Positions 10,478 to 20,832 of a stretch of DNA of 64,000 bases are shown here, one piece after another (position 1 is the first letter of the stretch; the number at the start of each line of letters is the position of its first letter). Position numbers and translations under genes: made by a program. The DNA is from Chryseobacterium fluminis (GTDB lineage: Bacteria > Bacteroidota > Bacteroidia > Flavobacteriales > Weeksellaceae). The DNA lies in assembly GCF_026314945.1 (NCBI RefSeq), contig NZ_CP111121.1, positions 1 through 64,000 on the forward strand, read 5' to 3'. Below the pieces are notes generated by a model. It saw only the letters and a list, made by a program, of their open reading frames with translations. It ran no database searches and was not told the DNA's origin.

Positions 10478-10823
10478 TTAATAAATAGAATCTTCAATTG
10501 GTAGGCACAGCAATTTTTCCTTTTTTATAATTGTTAGATCATCAAAGTAAAAATCTGATTCTAGATTCTGTAATTCTACAAATTTAGAATCAAGTTTATT
10601 TGTAGGTATTATTTTCTCGCGAAAATTTCCAAAATTCGATATCAAAATTTATTTTATAATGGCATATAATATCAATGAGCCAGAAACAATTTTCATAAAG
10701 TGCTATGTCATTAATACCTTCTGTTAAATAAAAACCATTTTGGTACTTAATAAGGTTTTCCCGAACCGTATAATGATTGTATAAATCATTGGCAGAAGTT
10801 CTCTTGCGTAATTTTGATTTCAT
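10478..10823 (-). pseudogene. Frameshifted DUF6876-type gene
   Basis: From an ATG at 10823 the minus strand encodes TSANDLYNHYTV, then GFYLTEGINDIALYENCFWL and IDIICHYK, closely matching the DUF6876 family found on Bacteroidota mobile elements (t/d-G, alanine/leucine helix, WLlD motif). The frame stops after ENNTYK at about 10596, but one base over it continues with KLDSKFVELQN and DDLTIIKKEKLLCLPIED to a stop at 10478. A one-base shift thus splits the gene. The upstream 29 codons of the longer open frame are not family-like. Function of the family is unknown to me. Confidence 0.6.
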
Positions 10824-10973
10824 GCTATTTCTAGGTAAGTTTTTAATTACACGGCAAAAAAAGCGTGGAGCTATGTCTATTGTCAAGAGGCACTGGTATA
10901 CCGAACACAAATAAACTGGATATACTAACTTAGCGTCCAGTAAAAGTTAAGCATAAAACCTTAATTTTAACGT

Positions 10974-11127
10974 ATGAAAAAAGAGCGAAAAATTTATGAT
11001 CCAGCTTTTAAAACCAAAGCCGTTCAACTGAGCAATGAGCGAACTAATATCTCAGAACTCGCACGAGAACTCGGAATTGCAGTTACACTACTGGCATCTT
11101 CTCCAAGAGCGGTCGATGAAATATGAA
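10974..11127 (+). pseudogene. IS3 orfA with internal deletion
   Basis: Starts as a normal OrfA (ERKIYDPAFKTKAVQLSNER, ISELARELGIAVTLL), which is the helix-turn-helix half. It then jumps directly to DNA that reads, in another frame, GIFSKSGR followed by a stop, which is the usual OrfA C-terminus. About 50-60 codons between, including the leucine zipper, are gone and the frame is lost, giving a 50-residue product. The deletion removes the region needed for the OrfA-OrfB fusion. Confidence 0.7.
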
Positions 11128-11165
11128 TTTATAATAATAATGAATCCATATTCCCGATTGAAAAG

Positions 11166-11993
11166 ATGTGTCATGTTTTAAAATTGAGTTCCAGTGGTTA
11201 TTATAAATGGAAAAACAGGTCCTTTAGCAAGAAATTGCTTTTGAAAGAAAAAATAAAAGAGCAGATAACTTCAATTTATTTTTCATCAAAACAACGCTAT
11301 GGAAGCCCCAGAATTAGGTTTGAATTAAATTCATTAGGATATAAAATATCCCGAATCACTGTTGCAAAATATATGAAGGAGCTGGGTTTGAGAAGTAAGC
11401 TAAGTAAGAAATTTAAAGTGACAACCAATTCAAAACACAATTATTTGGTAGTAGAAAACCTGTTGAACCGGAATTTCATTGCAGAGAAACCTGTGCAGGC
11501 TTGGGTTTCAGACATTACTTATATTCAGACCAAGGAAGGATTTTTATACCTCACAACAGTCATTGATTTATATGACCGAAAAATAATCGGATGGAGTTTG
11601 AGTAATGGGATGAGCACCGAAGAAACAAGCCTTGCAGCTTGGAAAATGGCTGTTGGAAATAGGAAAATAGCAGATGTATTAATTTTCCATTCTGACCGGG
11701 GCATTCAATATGCGAGCAGGAAATTTACAAATACTTTGAAATTTTATGAAGTAACAAGAAGTATGAGTCGCAAAGGAAATTGCTGGGATAATGCGGTAGC
11801 TGAGAGCTTTTTCAAATCGCTAAAAACAGAACTCATCTATGGAAACAAGCTTATTACAAAAGAAAAGATGAAACTGGAAATCTTCGAATACATCGAAGTC
11901 TGGTACAATAAAAAAAGACGTCACAGCACCCTGAATTACCAAACAATAGAAGAATTTAACAATCAAAACAAAACCTATCAAAATGTAGCTTAA
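11166..11993 (+). CDS. IS3-family transposase OrfB (5' end frameshifted)
   Basis: 275 residues: an HTH_21-like region (KIKEQITSIYFSSKQRYGSP), then the rve integrase core with D (VSDITYIQT), D (IFHSDRGIQYAS) and E (CWDNAVAESFFKSLKTEL) in place. The usual upstream start (ATGAAATATGAATTT at 11127) is in a different frame by one base, so the first ~15 residues (KYEF, then NNESIFPIEK) are split across frames. The frame shown begins at an internal Met. The catalytic core is intact but expression through OrfA is lost. Confidence 0.8.
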   Translation: MCHVLKLSSSGYYKWKNRSFSKKLLLKEKIKEQITSIYFSSKQRYGSPRIRFELNSLGYKISRITVAKYMKELGLRSKLSKKFKVTTNSKHNYLVVENLLNRNFIAEKPVQAWVSDITYIQTKEGFLYLTTVIDLYDRKIIGWSLSNGMSTEETSLAAWKMAVGNRKIADVLIFHSDRGIQYASRKFTNTLKFYEVTRSMSRKGNCWDNAVAESFFKSLKTELIYGNKLITKEKMKLEIFEYIEVWYNKKRRHSTLNYQTIEEFNNQNKTYQNVA

Positions 11994-12004
11994 CTGATAC
12001 TGGA

Positions 12005-12877
12005 ATTTTTATTTGCATATCCAATAACAAAAAAAACACAATTTATCTAAAAAATTTACGGCGATTAAATATGGAATTAGCCGTACTACAATTCAGAAAT
12101 GGCACAAAGATTTTGGACATGAAGTTGACTGAAATTAAACTTTTAAATAATCTCAAAATGACCATTCTATTAGGAATTAGAATAATATGATCGGTGATTT
12201 GGTCACAATGTATTTATTTTAAAGAAAATAAACAGTTAATACTATCATATTTTTTCATTGGTAGAATTCTCAAATTTCATCTCTTTTTCTAATTAATTAT
12301 CAATAATATTTTTTTTTGATGGTAATACTCAATGGGCATAGTGGTAACAAAAATCTAATTATCGTTGATATTTAACCTGCTCTTTTTTCCATATTCAGAC
12401 CTATTCTCGTGAACTTCACAGGACCGGGGAGATGTAAAGTTTTATTTACTCCAACTTTATTTTCCTTTTATCAGGACCCGATGCAGGATAAATAAAATGT
12501 CCATTGTGAGTTTTCTAAGAATTAATTCCTGAAACAAGTGAGATTGTACTGCATTTTTTCTACAATATTTTACCGTTGGACGGCTCTTAAATTTTATATA
12601 ACACGAACAATTATATAATGTTTAAAGAGATTCTGTCGCATCCTGATTATTAAATACAATAGAATTCCCAACTTGTTAAATCCTAGGATACCCAAGATGG
12701 TATACTTTAATTGATGCAGCGGAATTTTCAATTTTGTCTTAATTTTTTCTTATCTAATTCTAATATATCTTTTCGGTACTACGAAAAGGTAGTGATTTTA
12801 TGTGATGTCTATTACTCAATTTTACCTCAATAAAGTTGATCAACTGTTCAAACCTATTAACATCAAAAATCACCGTT
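12005..12877. other. 870-bp stretch without an intact gene; transposase scrap
   Basis: At 12043-12132 on the plus strand an open stretch encodes KKFTAIKYGISRTTIQKWHK and then stops. This is a helix-turn-helix of the transposase OrfA type without start or catalytic half. The rest is AT-rich and shows no supported gene. It separates the chromosomal IS graveyard from the ICE backbone genes. Confidence 0.45.
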
Positions 12878-13159
12878 ATGAATATTGAAAGAACAGAATT
12901 TATAGTCTGGATGGAACGGATCATGGAACGATTCGACATTCTGAAAGAGCAGGTAATAAACAACCAATCAAGATTTATTGAAGTAGATGGCGAGCAACTG
13001 CTCGACAATCAGGATGTCCTGCAGTTACTTAAAATAAGCTCAAGATCCCTACAGCGCTATCGTACCAATAAAAAATTGCCTTATTATACCATTAGCGGAA
13101 AGCTGTATTACAAGCTATCCGATGTCCATCAGCTTATCAGGGAATCCTTAAAATCCTGA
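12878..13159 (+). CDS. Helix-turn-helix protein (MerR/excisionase-like)
   Basis: 93 residues from the ATG at 12878, giving MNIERTEFIVWMERIMER. The frame is open further upstream but without family-like sequence. An N-terminal helical part is followed by a winged helix-turn-helix of the MerR/DUF3853 sort (DNQDVLQLLKISSRSLQRYR, then KLPYYTISGKLYYKLSDV). Known: such proteins stand at the head of the DUF3945-topB block in flavobacterial ICEs. Probably a DNA-binding regulator or excision factor. It resembles the 85-residue protein at 62794-63051 near the other end. Confidence 0.75.
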   Translation: MNIERTEFIVWMERIMERFDILKEQVINNQSRFIEVDGEQLLDNQDVLQLLKISSRSLQRYRTNKKLPYYTISGKLYYKLSDVHQLIRESLKS

Positions 13160-13257
13160 CCTAAGAAAGACAGCATCAGCCAAATGGGTTGAGTCCGTAC
13201 CATATTCTAAAAATATAAAGCCCTTAAATTTAATTTCAAACCATTAAACTTTTAGAA

Positions 13258-14718
13258 ATGGAAGAAAACGTTCAGGATCAAGATTCAAAGGATGAGATCC
13301 AACCTGCATCAGATACGCTGTTGGTTTTGGATAAAGATACCAATACGATTGAGATGGTTAAAGAAGTAGATAAAAACGGTATGCTGAAAAAGCATTCTCC
13401 TGAAAACAGGAAAGACAATGAACCTTTAATTAGAGTGGATAAACACGGTGATGTGTTCTCCAACTTCTTCTCCAATTTTTACCGGCAGCTTAAAAATCCT
13501 TCGCGTTTCCACTTTTTCAAGGTTTCGGAGTACGATGCAACCGATACCGAAAAAAGTCTCCAACACGATGCCGACCAGGCATCATCTGAAGAAAAAGAGA
13601 AACTAAAGGACCACGAAGCAGTACCAAAAGAAAACAATACAATAAAAAATCAGAATACAATGGAAAACACACCCAACGCCGAAACAGAATACCGTTACTC
13701 AACAGAACAGATCGACTGGAAGACCATGGAAAAACTTGGTCTCAGCAAGGAGAAACTTGAAAAGCTCAATGCTTTAGATCCTTTGCTCAGAGGATTCAAG
13801 ACTAATACATTAGTTCCTGTTACTATCCAGCTCGGGAGTGCTGTCAGCAAAATGGACGTGCGCCTTTCGCTGCAGCCCTCAGATACGGATGGGGTCTCTG
13901 TCCAGCTCCATGCCATCCGCAGGGAACCCAACTATAACCTGAAATTCCTGGGTCACGAGTTCAGTGATGAAGATCAAAAGAATCTCAGAGAGAGCGGGAA
14001 TATGGGTAGGGTAGTGGATCTGGTCAATCCCAAAACCGATGAAATTATTCCATCGGTGATCAGCCGTGACAGGCTTACCAACGAACTGGTTGCTTACCGG
14101 GCAGAGTACATGAAAGTCCCCGATGAAATTAAGGGGATAAAACTCGATGACCATCAAAAACAGACCTTGCTCGAAGGAAAGCCTTTATATCTTGAAGGGA
14201 TGACCTCCACCAAAGGCGATTTGTTTGATGCGACCGTCCAGTTCAATGCGGATAAGCGGTATGTTGAATTTATGTTCAATAACGATCAAAAGCAGCAATA
14301 CAATCAGGCGCAAAAAACAACGCATCAGCAAAGCCAAAATACGGACGGTGAAGCGCCACGGGTTTTCAGAGGTAAGGAACTCGACGACAAACAATATGAA
14401 AAATTTAAAGCAGGACAAACCCTCTACATTGATGGTCTTACAGACAGTAAAGGAAAAGAATATCAGGGTTACATTACTTTCAACAAAGAAACCTCCAAGA
14501 CCGATTTTTCTTTCACCAATCCCAACAAGCTTAAGGAAAAAGCCCAAACTTCTGAGGATCATAAAACCCAGAAAGCGGTCAATACCGACGGTAAGATGAA
14601 TGAAGCGACCAAGAATATCAAAGAGCCGCTGACTTCCAAACAACAGCAACCTGACAGCAAGCAGCAGGAAGCAGAACAACAAAAGAAACCTGCACGAACT
14701 AAAGGACGTAAGCTATAA
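13258..14718 (+). CDS. DUF4099/DUF3945 domain protein
   Basis: 486 residues. An acidic, low-complexity N-terminal third (about 1-140) precedes a DUF4099-like domain at about 148-225 (IDWKTMEKLGLSKEKLEKL, TVPVTIQLG-type strand). Two DUF3945-type modules follow, around 245-345 and 362-425, with the parallel phrases GIKLDDHQKQTLLEGKPLYL and GKELDDKQYEKFKAGQTLYI. The tail is rich in Gln and Lys. It lies 15 bases before topB and is nearly always found beside it in these elements. Molecular role unknown. A part in ICE replication or stabilisation with the topoisomerase is inferred from linkage. Confidence 0.85.
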   Translation: MEENVQDQDSKDEIQPASDTLLVLDKDTNTIEMVKEVDKNGMLKKHSPENRKDNEPLIRVDKHGDVFSNFFSNFYRQLKNPSRFHFFKVSEYDATDTEKSLQHDADQASSEEKEKLKDHEAVPKENNTIKNQNTMENTPNAETEYRYSTEQIDWKTMEKLGLSKEKLEKLNALDPLLRGFKTNTLVPVTIQLGSAVSKMDVRLSLQPSDTDGVSVQLHAIRREPNYNLKFLGHEFSDEDQKNLRESGNMGRVVDLVNPKTDEIIPSVISRDRLTNELVAYRAEYMKVPDEIKGIKLDDHQKQTLLEGKPLYLEGMTSTKGDLFDATVQFNADKRYVEFMFNNDQKQQYNQAQKTTHQQSQNTDGEAPRVFRGKELDDKQYEKFKAGQTLYIDGLTDSKGKEYQGYITFNKETSKTDFSFTNPNKLKEKAQTSEDHKTQKAVNTDGKMNEATKNIKEPLTSKQQQPDSKQQEAEQQKKPARTKGRKL

Positions 14719-14733
14719 TTAAAATCAACAGAC

Positions 14734-16830
14734 ATGAAAGCCATTATTGCGGAAAAACCAAGTGTAGCCCGAGAGATCGCACAGCTTCTCAATGCATTAG
14801 AAAGAAAAGAAGGTTACTTAACAGGAAACGGTTATTGCGTGACCTGGGCATTAGGTCACCTGATATCACTAGGGATGCCGGAAGATTACGGTATTAGAGG
14901 CTTTGATAAAGCCTCTTTGCCCATTTTCCCCGATCCATTCCACCTGATTCCAAGAAAAACCAAACAATCGAACACCTATAAGCCAGATCCATCTGCTTTA
15001 AAACAACTGAATGTAATAAAAAATGTGATCACTCAATGCGACAGCATTATCGTTGCAACAGATGCGGGACGGGAAGGCGAACTGATCTTCAGGTACATCT
15101 ATGAGTATCTGAAATGCACCAAACCATTTGAGCGGCTTTGGATCAGTTCACTTACCGAACAAGCCATTACCGAAGGATTTAGAAAACTTCAGCCCGGCTC
15201 AGACTTCGACAGCCTATACGCCGCTGCAAAAGCCAGAAGCGAAGCTGATTGGCTCGTAGGAATTAATGCCAGCCAGGCATTGAGCATCGCAGCAAACAAT
15301 GATGTCTATTCTTTAGGCAGGGTTCAAACCCCGACGCTTGCTTTAATCTGTAAACGATTTCAGGATCACAACAATTTCAAAAAAAAGAAATACTGGCAGA
15401 TTCAGCTCAAGCACCGTAAGGACTATTTAGATTTCACAAGCCTATCAGATACATATTGGGAAGATGAAAAGCACGCCAACCAAATTTTAAAAGCCATAGA
15501 ACGTGAGGGCAGGGCCACTATTGAAGATGTATCCATCGAAACGGTTAAAGAATCCTCACCGCTGCTTTTCGATTTGACAGAGCTTCAGAAAGAGGCTAAC
15601 CGCAAACTAGGTTTATCGGCAGATGAAGTTTTGCAGATCGCACAAAACCTCTATGAGAAAAAGTTCATTACCTATCCGAGAACTGGCAGCAAATACATTC
15701 CTGAAGATCTGTGGGCAGAGATTCCTGAACTCATAAGAGTCCTTAACACAACCGATCAGTTCAAGCCAGCCATTACAACATTAAAATTCGGTAATTTCAA
15801 TAAACGCATAGTCAACGACTTAAAAGTCACCGATCATCACGGACTGTTACCCACCACAAAAATTCCGTCGGCGTTAACAGCCAGTGAAAAAAGTATTTAT
15901 GATATGATCGTTTACCGGCTACTGGAATCTTTGTCCGAACATTGTTCAAAAGAAATCACACACATCACCATTAAAGTCCATCATTACCAATTCAACATCA
16001 AAGCCTCAAAAATAACGATAAAAGGCTGGCGGGCTGTCAGAGGAATCCTTACTGACAATACAAATCCCGATCCAACGGACAATAATACAAACACCCAAGA
16101 AGCGCTTATTGATCTCCCTGAATTCAAAATTGGTGATGAGCTTAAAATTTCAAATGCTGAACTACAGAAAAAAACAACAACACCTCCAAAACTTTATACA
16201 GAAGCCGATTTATTATCAGCTATGGAAAATGCAGGCAGACAACTCGAGAATAAAAATCAACAGCAGATCCTTCAAAGTATAGGTATCGGCACCCCAGCAA
16301 CTAGGGCATCAATCATTGAAACCCTGCTTAGCAGAAGCTATATCAACCGAAAAAACAAAACATTGGTTCCGACTATAAAAGGATTGCAAGTGTTTGAACT
16401 CATCAAAGACCAAAAAATAGCCAATGCTGAAATGACCGCAGAATGGGAGATAGCATTGGATAAAATTGAAAAAGGAGAACTCACTAATAATCAATTCATC
16501 AATGACATCCAACAGTACACAGCAGAAATCACCAATGAACTTTTATCACTCCATATTCCCCAGGAAAATATCCCACAACTAAAATGCCCCAAATGCCAAC
16601 AGCATTACCTTGTCATCAAAGATAAAATTGTCAAATGCCCTGATGAACAATGCGGTTGGATTCTCTTCAGAATGATATGCGGAGTTCAACTCAGTATTAA
16701 AGATCTTACTTTATTATTAACTCAAAACAAAACATCATTAATCAAGAACATGAAGAGTAAAAACGGGAAGAAGTTTGATGCTTATTTAGCTTTAGATGAT
16801 AAATTAAATTTGATTTTTAAATTTTGCTAA
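14734..16830 (+). CDS. topB: Type IA DNA topoisomerase (topoisomerase III)
   Basis: 698 residues. TOPRIM domain at the N-terminus (KAIIAEKPSVAREIA; DAGREGELIFRYIYEY near residue 110). The active-site Tyr is residue 314 in FITYPRTGSKYIPEDLW. The HHGLLPT motif and C-terminal gate domain follow. One zinc-ribbon-like CPKCQ...CPDEQCGW unit lies near residues 615-640, with a DUF3945-free tail. The enzyme relaxes negatively supercoiled DNA by single-strand passage. In ICEs it probably helps during replication or transfer. Length and all catalytic blocks look normal. Confidence 0.93.
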   Translation: MKAIIAEKPSVAREIAQLLNALERKEGYLTGNGYCVTWALGHLISLGMPEDYGIRGFDKASLPIFPDPFHLIPRKTKQSNTYKPDPSALKQLNVIKNVITQCDSIIVATDAGREGELIFRYIYEYLKCTKPFERLWISSLTEQAITEGFRKLQPGSDFDSLYAAAKARSEADWLVGINASQALSIAANNDVYSLGRVQTPTLALICKRFQDHNNFKKKKYWQIQLKHRKDYLDFTSLSDTYWEDEKHANQILKAIEREGRATIEDVSIETVKESSPLLFDLTELQKEANRKLGLSADEVLQIAQNLYEKKFITYPRTGSKYIPEDLWAEIPELIRVLNTTDQFKPAITTLKFGNFNKRIVNDLKVTDHHGLLPTTKIPSALTASEKSIYDMIVYRLLESLSEHCSKEITHITIKVHHYQFNIKASKITIKGWRAVRGILTDNTNPDPTDNNTNTQEALIDLPEFKIGDELKISNAELQKKTTTPPKLYTEADLLSAMENAGRQLENKNQQQILQSIGIGTPATRASIIETLLSRSYINRKNKTLVPTIKGLQVFELIKDQKIANAEMTAEWEIALDKIEKGELTNNQFINDIQQYTAEITNELLSLHIPQENIPQLKCPKCQQHYLVIKDKIVKCPDEQCGWILFRMICGVQLSIKDLTLLLTQNKTSLIKNMKSKNGKKFDAYLALDDKLNLIFKFC

Positions 16831-16870
16831 GTAATTAATGATGAGATATTGTCATTTTCTATAATCAACT

Positions 16871-17992
16871 TTAAGCTAATTCTCTGCACAAAATTTTATA
16901 CTCCTTAAATGAATTTGCAAACTCTTGGGCGAATTCAAAATTACTTATTTGATATTCCTCATTAATACCACTGCTGGAAGAAAACCTCAGCCTTCCATAT
17001 TGAACGACTGGTATTTGATAATTGCTCTTGAATCTTTTGTCAGGAGTTCCGTTTTTATTGACTTTCGCCCATGTTTTTCTAATAACTTTTGAATCACGAG
17101 GAACACTGCTGGTTTCAGTAAAACTTACAGAAGAGAATGTAACATTAAATTCATCAAACCCAATAATTGCAAAGTTCTGATCATTTTTATACATCAGTAT
17201 AAACGTTGGATAAAAATATAAATCCGCTCCGTTCACATTTTGAAAATATAGGGCTTCATAGTTTGATGTGATGATGGGAAGTGATTTAAAACCAATTCTT
17301 GCATCTTTTCTGTTAACCAATGTATTCGCGCTAGACCGGGCAGCCACACGATCCTGAAAATGCGCTCCGGTAATATCCCATATTTTATGTGCTGTGGTTA
17401 GATTTTTAAAAGAATGTTGTAATTGTTCATACTTTCTCTTAGAGGGATCATCGAACTGTATGTCTATATTAACAGCCGAGTTATCAATTACAATCTTTGT
17501 TTCTTTAAGAGCTTCTTTTTGTGCTTTAATATCCTCATTTACCTGTTGTACAATATTTTTGTTTACCAACCCATATATAAAGATATAACTTGCAACTTTC
17601 TTGGTCTTGGTAAAGATTAACGCTTTTTTTATTTTCTTCAGATCCGTCTTCAATTCCGCTTTTTGCTGTTGAGCCATTAAGATAGATTCTTTGATACCTG
17701 CCATATTTTGAGATGTGATCTCGTGAATATCGGCACTAAAAATATTATCTGATAACTCAGTGTAAAAAGGTTGTGGATCAGGATAAGATTGCAAGGGAGT
17801 CCTTGGTGATGAAGAACCGGAAAGCCTGTATGAATTTGAAAAACCTGAAAAATTGGTATTAAGTCTCGTGCCCGACGAACTCAAATTTACACTCATACCT
17901 TTAACCCCAATACTCGTTGAAATTCCTCTTTTGCTGAAATTCAAATGTACACCTGGAATTATTTTGATTCTCTTTCTGTATGACCAAGCCAT
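16871..17992 (-). CDS. DUF4236 domain protein
   Basis: 373 residues. The first ~55 residues are the DUF4236 signature (AWSYRKRIKIIPGVHLNFSK, RGISTSIGVKGMSVNLSSSG). A coiled-coil, Lys-rich segment (about 100-165) follows, then a C-terminal domain with FYPTFILMYKNDQNFAIIGF and a region that ends in KEYKILCREL. DUF4236 is a short beta-rich domain of unknown role, often in proteins near mobile elements. It is transcribed convergently with topB (40-base gap) and is the last gene of the minus-strand cargo block. Function not assigned. Confidence 0.75.
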   Translation of the reverse strand: MAWSYRKRIKIIPGVHLNFSKRGISTSIGVKGMSVNLSSSGTRLNTNFSGFSNSYRLSGSSSPRTPLQSYPDPQPFYTELSDNIFSADIHEITSQNMAGIKESILMAQQQKAELKTDLKKIKKALIFTKTKKVASYIFIYGLVNKNIVQQVNEDIKAQKEALKETKIVIDNSAVNIDIQFDDPSKRKYEQLQHSFKNLTTAHKIWDITGAHFQDRVAARSSANTLVNRKDARIGFKSLPIITSNYEALYFQNVNGADLYFYPTFILMYKNDQNFAIIGFDEFNVTFSSVSFTETSSVPRDSKVIRKTWAKVNKNGTPDKRFKSNYQIPVVQYGRLRFSSSSGINEEYQISNFEFAQEFANSFKEYKILCRELA

Positions 17993-18070
17993 GATATAGT
18001 TTTTAAGATGATTGTAGTCACAAATCTAAACTACTACAGACAGAAAAGTTTACGGAAAACCGTAATCTTA

Positions 18071-20638
18071 TCAAGAATTATTCTTCCCTATTTCATTGAG
18101 GTTGCTAATCAACCTCTCTTTCTCACCACTTCCTGTAGTGGAAAATCGTACTAAAGGTATTCTATACTTCGCCAAAATCCCATTCTTCATACGATCTCTT
18201 TCAGCTTGCCTGCTTTCTATTTTATGATATTCATACCCATCCACTTCTATGGCTAATACAGGATTTTTTCCCAACTTGTTATAGATCAGAAAATCAAGAT
18301 GCGTTGCGTGATGTCTGGCGTATCGTTCTTCTTCAGCAGTTAACTTGGAAAAATCTAACAATAGATCTCTTAATGGATGATGTAGAATAACGCCATATTT
18401 TGAAAATTGCTCTTGAGACAATATTTCTTTAATAAGTCTATACATTAGATTTTCACTGTCGAAAACAGATTTCTTTTTTTGATCTGATAAAAGGGCTCTT
18501 CTTTTTTCTTCATATCCTTTGTACAGGTAATCAAAAATAGAATGTACTTCACTCTTGATCGTGCTGAAATTATTGTACTCAATATAGCGGATCAGATCTG
18601 AGATATTCGTGTCATTATCACTTTCATTTCCGTTCACCAATAGAATCAGCTGATCTTTGGCTCTTGAAATGGCTACGTTCAGTCGATTCGGGTTGTCGGT
18701 GAATTCAGAGATTTCATTATCTACTGTGGAGAGAATGATCACATCATTTTCTCTTCCCTGAAATTTATCTACCGTATCGGCTTTGATATCTGTTCCCTGA
18801 AATGTTCTTTGCAGCGCTAAGGTCTGATTGCGGTATGGGGTTACAATTCCAAGATTTACTCCTTCTAATTTTTGTTGTGGAATAATTTCCTGAATGATCA
18901 CATCAATCTGCCGCTGATTCTCTCTTTGGCGGGCATGGTTGCCTTCAGTTGTTTTATAAACTAACAAAGGTTCTCTTTCAGTCTGTTCTTCCGAAAGAAT
19001 AACCAACTGATCATTATAAAATTTACGGTTACAGAAATCAATAATTTTAGGATGGCAGCGATAATGCTCTTTTAAAAGTGTTTTAGGCACCTCCGGAAAT
19101 ACTTCCGTGACAGAAGAAAGCAGACTGTGACTGGAATAGCTATAAGGTTCCGGAATATCATAGTTCTTAAAGATCTGATCTGTATTTTCTGCTGTTGCAG
19201 AATCCACTACATTGGGAAGCTGTTTTAAATCTCCCACAATTACAGCTTGTTTTGCGCAGGACAAAGCGAGTACACCCGTTGCGAGATCTACCTGCGAAGA
19301 TTCATCAACAATGACATAATCGTAGACTACATTTTCAGCAAGGCTTCTTCTTAGTGAGTAGGTTGTACTCATAATGACAGGATAATCTTTAATAAATTCT
19401 TCTGAATTAAAACGAAGATCCCATTCAGTATATCCTGAACGTTTATTTCCTTTATATTTTTGATGGAGTTTGTTTTTAAACAGCTGCATGGATCCTTCAG
19501 TATATTCTTTCATTTTATCATGGAAGGAAAAATGCTGTAAAGTATTTTGCAGCTCCTGCTTTTTGAAATCAAGCTCTGAAATTTTTACCCCATAGTATTT
19601 TGACTGAACAATTTTGATCATCTCTTCATACGATAAAGTGTAAAAAATCTTATCTCTCACCCCATACAGAAAAGGGAATATCAGTTTGCGCCACCAGTAA
19701 AACCTCTTACCAGATTTCTCATAGTCTTCTAACGTAACCCATAAAGAAAGCAGCTGATCTGAACTTACATTCTTTTTAAAACGGATTTCGGTTGCCAAAG
19801 CGACATCATCCTTAAAATGCTGATGCTCAGTTTTGATCTTATCGATTTCCAGCGCAAGTAAAGCCAATTCATTCTTTAATTCCAACTTTTCAGCAAGTTC
19901 AGTAAAAAGAAGGGTGGTAGATTGCATAAGAGATTGTTCCTGTTCTTCCTTTAATCTAAAATCTGATAGATCAGGTATTTCAGTCTGAGCATCGATAAAT
20001 TCTTTTTTATTCTGACTGCTTCCTAACAATGCCGCTATAAAAGAAACCCCATTGCTCTCCAGTTTCTCAAAAACATTTCTTGTCGCCGAATTATTGCTTG
20101 AAACAACAGCCACACTTTGATTATTCATTACTGCATTGGCAATGATATTAAGAATAGTCTGGGTCTTACCTGTTCCGGGAGGACCTTCAATGACACTTAA
20201 AGGATTTGAAAACGCATTGTCAACTCCCGTTCTCTGACTCAGATTAAATCCAAAAGGAAAGATTTTAATAGGAGAGGCGTGGTAATTCTTTTCGGGTTCT
20301 TTTCCGTTAAGATAATTGTAAAGAATTGAAGTCTCAGGAATAAAACTAATACTCTCATAGCTACTGGCAAGAATGTTATTACCTTCCTCTGTCTTCAAAC
20401 CAACACTTTCTGCAATCGCCCTTAGATAAGAAAAAATATTTCCGGCTCTCTCACTTTTAATAGCAGATCTCACCATCTTAATTCTATGTTGAGGATAAGA
20501 ATAGGCTTTCCCACTATTTTTATATACCACTACACATTTATTGCCCTTAAAAGAATAAGATTCTATTTCATCAGTTTTGTCTTTACCATCAATGTAGATT
20601 GCTTCTTTTCTGCGGTTATGTGCTGTCGTATTTTGCAT
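18071..20638 (-). CDS. Superfamily 1 helicase with C-terminal nuclease-like domain
   Basis: 855 residues. A small N-terminal beta domain (residues 24-57; SYSFKGNKCVVVYKNSGKAY) resembles KTSC. Helicase motifs are Walker A GPPGTGKTQT at 152-161, Walker B YVIVDESSQVD, motif III VGDLKQLP, motif V VDKFQGRENDVIILST and motif VI RLNVAISRAKDQ, as in DNA2/Upf1-like SF1 enzymes. The last ~110 residues (THLDFLIYNKLGKNPVLAIEVDGYEYH) match DUF2726/Vsr-like restriction-nuclease folds with D-x(n)-E-x-D. Likely unwinds and cuts nucleic acid. Its position beside abi-type genes suggests a defence role, which is inferred. It could instead be a repair enzyme. Confidence 0.82.
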   Translation of the reverse strand: MQNTTAHNRRKEAIYIDGKDKTDEIESYSFKGNKCVVVYKNSGKAYSYPQHRIKMVRSAIKSERAGNIFSYLRAIAESVGLKTEEGNNILASSYESISFIPETSILYNYLNGKEPEKNYHASPIKIFPFGFNLSQRTGVDNAFSNPLSVIEGPPGTGKTQTILNIIANAVMNNQSVAVVSSNNSATRNVFEKLESNGVSFIAALLGSSQNKKEFIDAQTEIPDLSDFRLKEEQEQSLMQSTTLLFTELAEKLELKNELALLALEIDKIKTEHQHFKDDVALATEIRFKKNVSSDQLLSLWVTLEDYEKSGKRFYWWRKLIFPFLYGVRDKIFYTLSYEEMIKIVQSKYYGVKISELDFKKQELQNTLQHFSFHDKMKEYTEGSMQLFKNKLHQKYKGNKRSGYTEWDLRFNSEEFIKDYPVIMSTTYSLRRSLAENVVYDYVIVDESSQVDLATGVLALSCAKQAVIVGDLKQLPNVVDSATAENTDQIFKNYDIPEPYSYSSHSLLSSVTEVFPEVPKTLLKEHYRCHPKIIDFCNRKFYNDQLVILSEEQTEREPLLVYKTTEGNHARQRENQRQIDVIIQEIIPQQKLEGVNLGIVTPYRNQTLALQRTFQGTDIKADTVDKFQGRENDVIILSTVDNEISEFTDNPNRLNVAISRAKDQLILLVNGNESDNDTNISDLIRYIEYNNFSTIKSEVHSIFDYLYKGYEEKRRALLSDQKKKSVFDSENLMYRLIKEILSQEQFSKYGVILHHPLRDLLLDFSKLTAEEERYARHHATHLDFLIYNKLGKNPVLAIEVDGYEYHKIESRQAERDRMKNGILAKYRIPLVRFSTTGSGEKERLISNLNEIGKNNS

Positions 20639-20832
20639 GGGCTATTGGTTGTTTACAAATATAACAACTTGGAGCAAATTTGTTACAAAATGTATTAAGT
20701 GTATATGGGGTATTATCATGCATTTATTGTGTGTATGTAACTTATAGGGTGTAAAATTAAAATGCAAAATCTGCTAAATTACTATATTTGATAACATAAT
20801 GGAGTCTTACAGAAGTGGCTTAAATTTAAACA

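Larger units (their letters stand above)
10936..12004 (+). mobile_element. IS3-family element, defective
   Basis: Imperfect ~20-bp terminal inverted repeats (10936-10955, TCCAGTAAAAGTTAAGCATA; 11985-12004 on the other strand) bracket orfA and orfB. orfA has lost its centre and orfB has a shifted 5' end, so this copy should not move by itself. Confidence 0.75.

Noticed and set aside
14185..14682. 165-residue minus-strand ORF inside the DUF3945 gene
   Set aside because: Antisense shadow of a clear gene. Its hydrophobic runs come from the complement of Lys/Glu/Gln codons.
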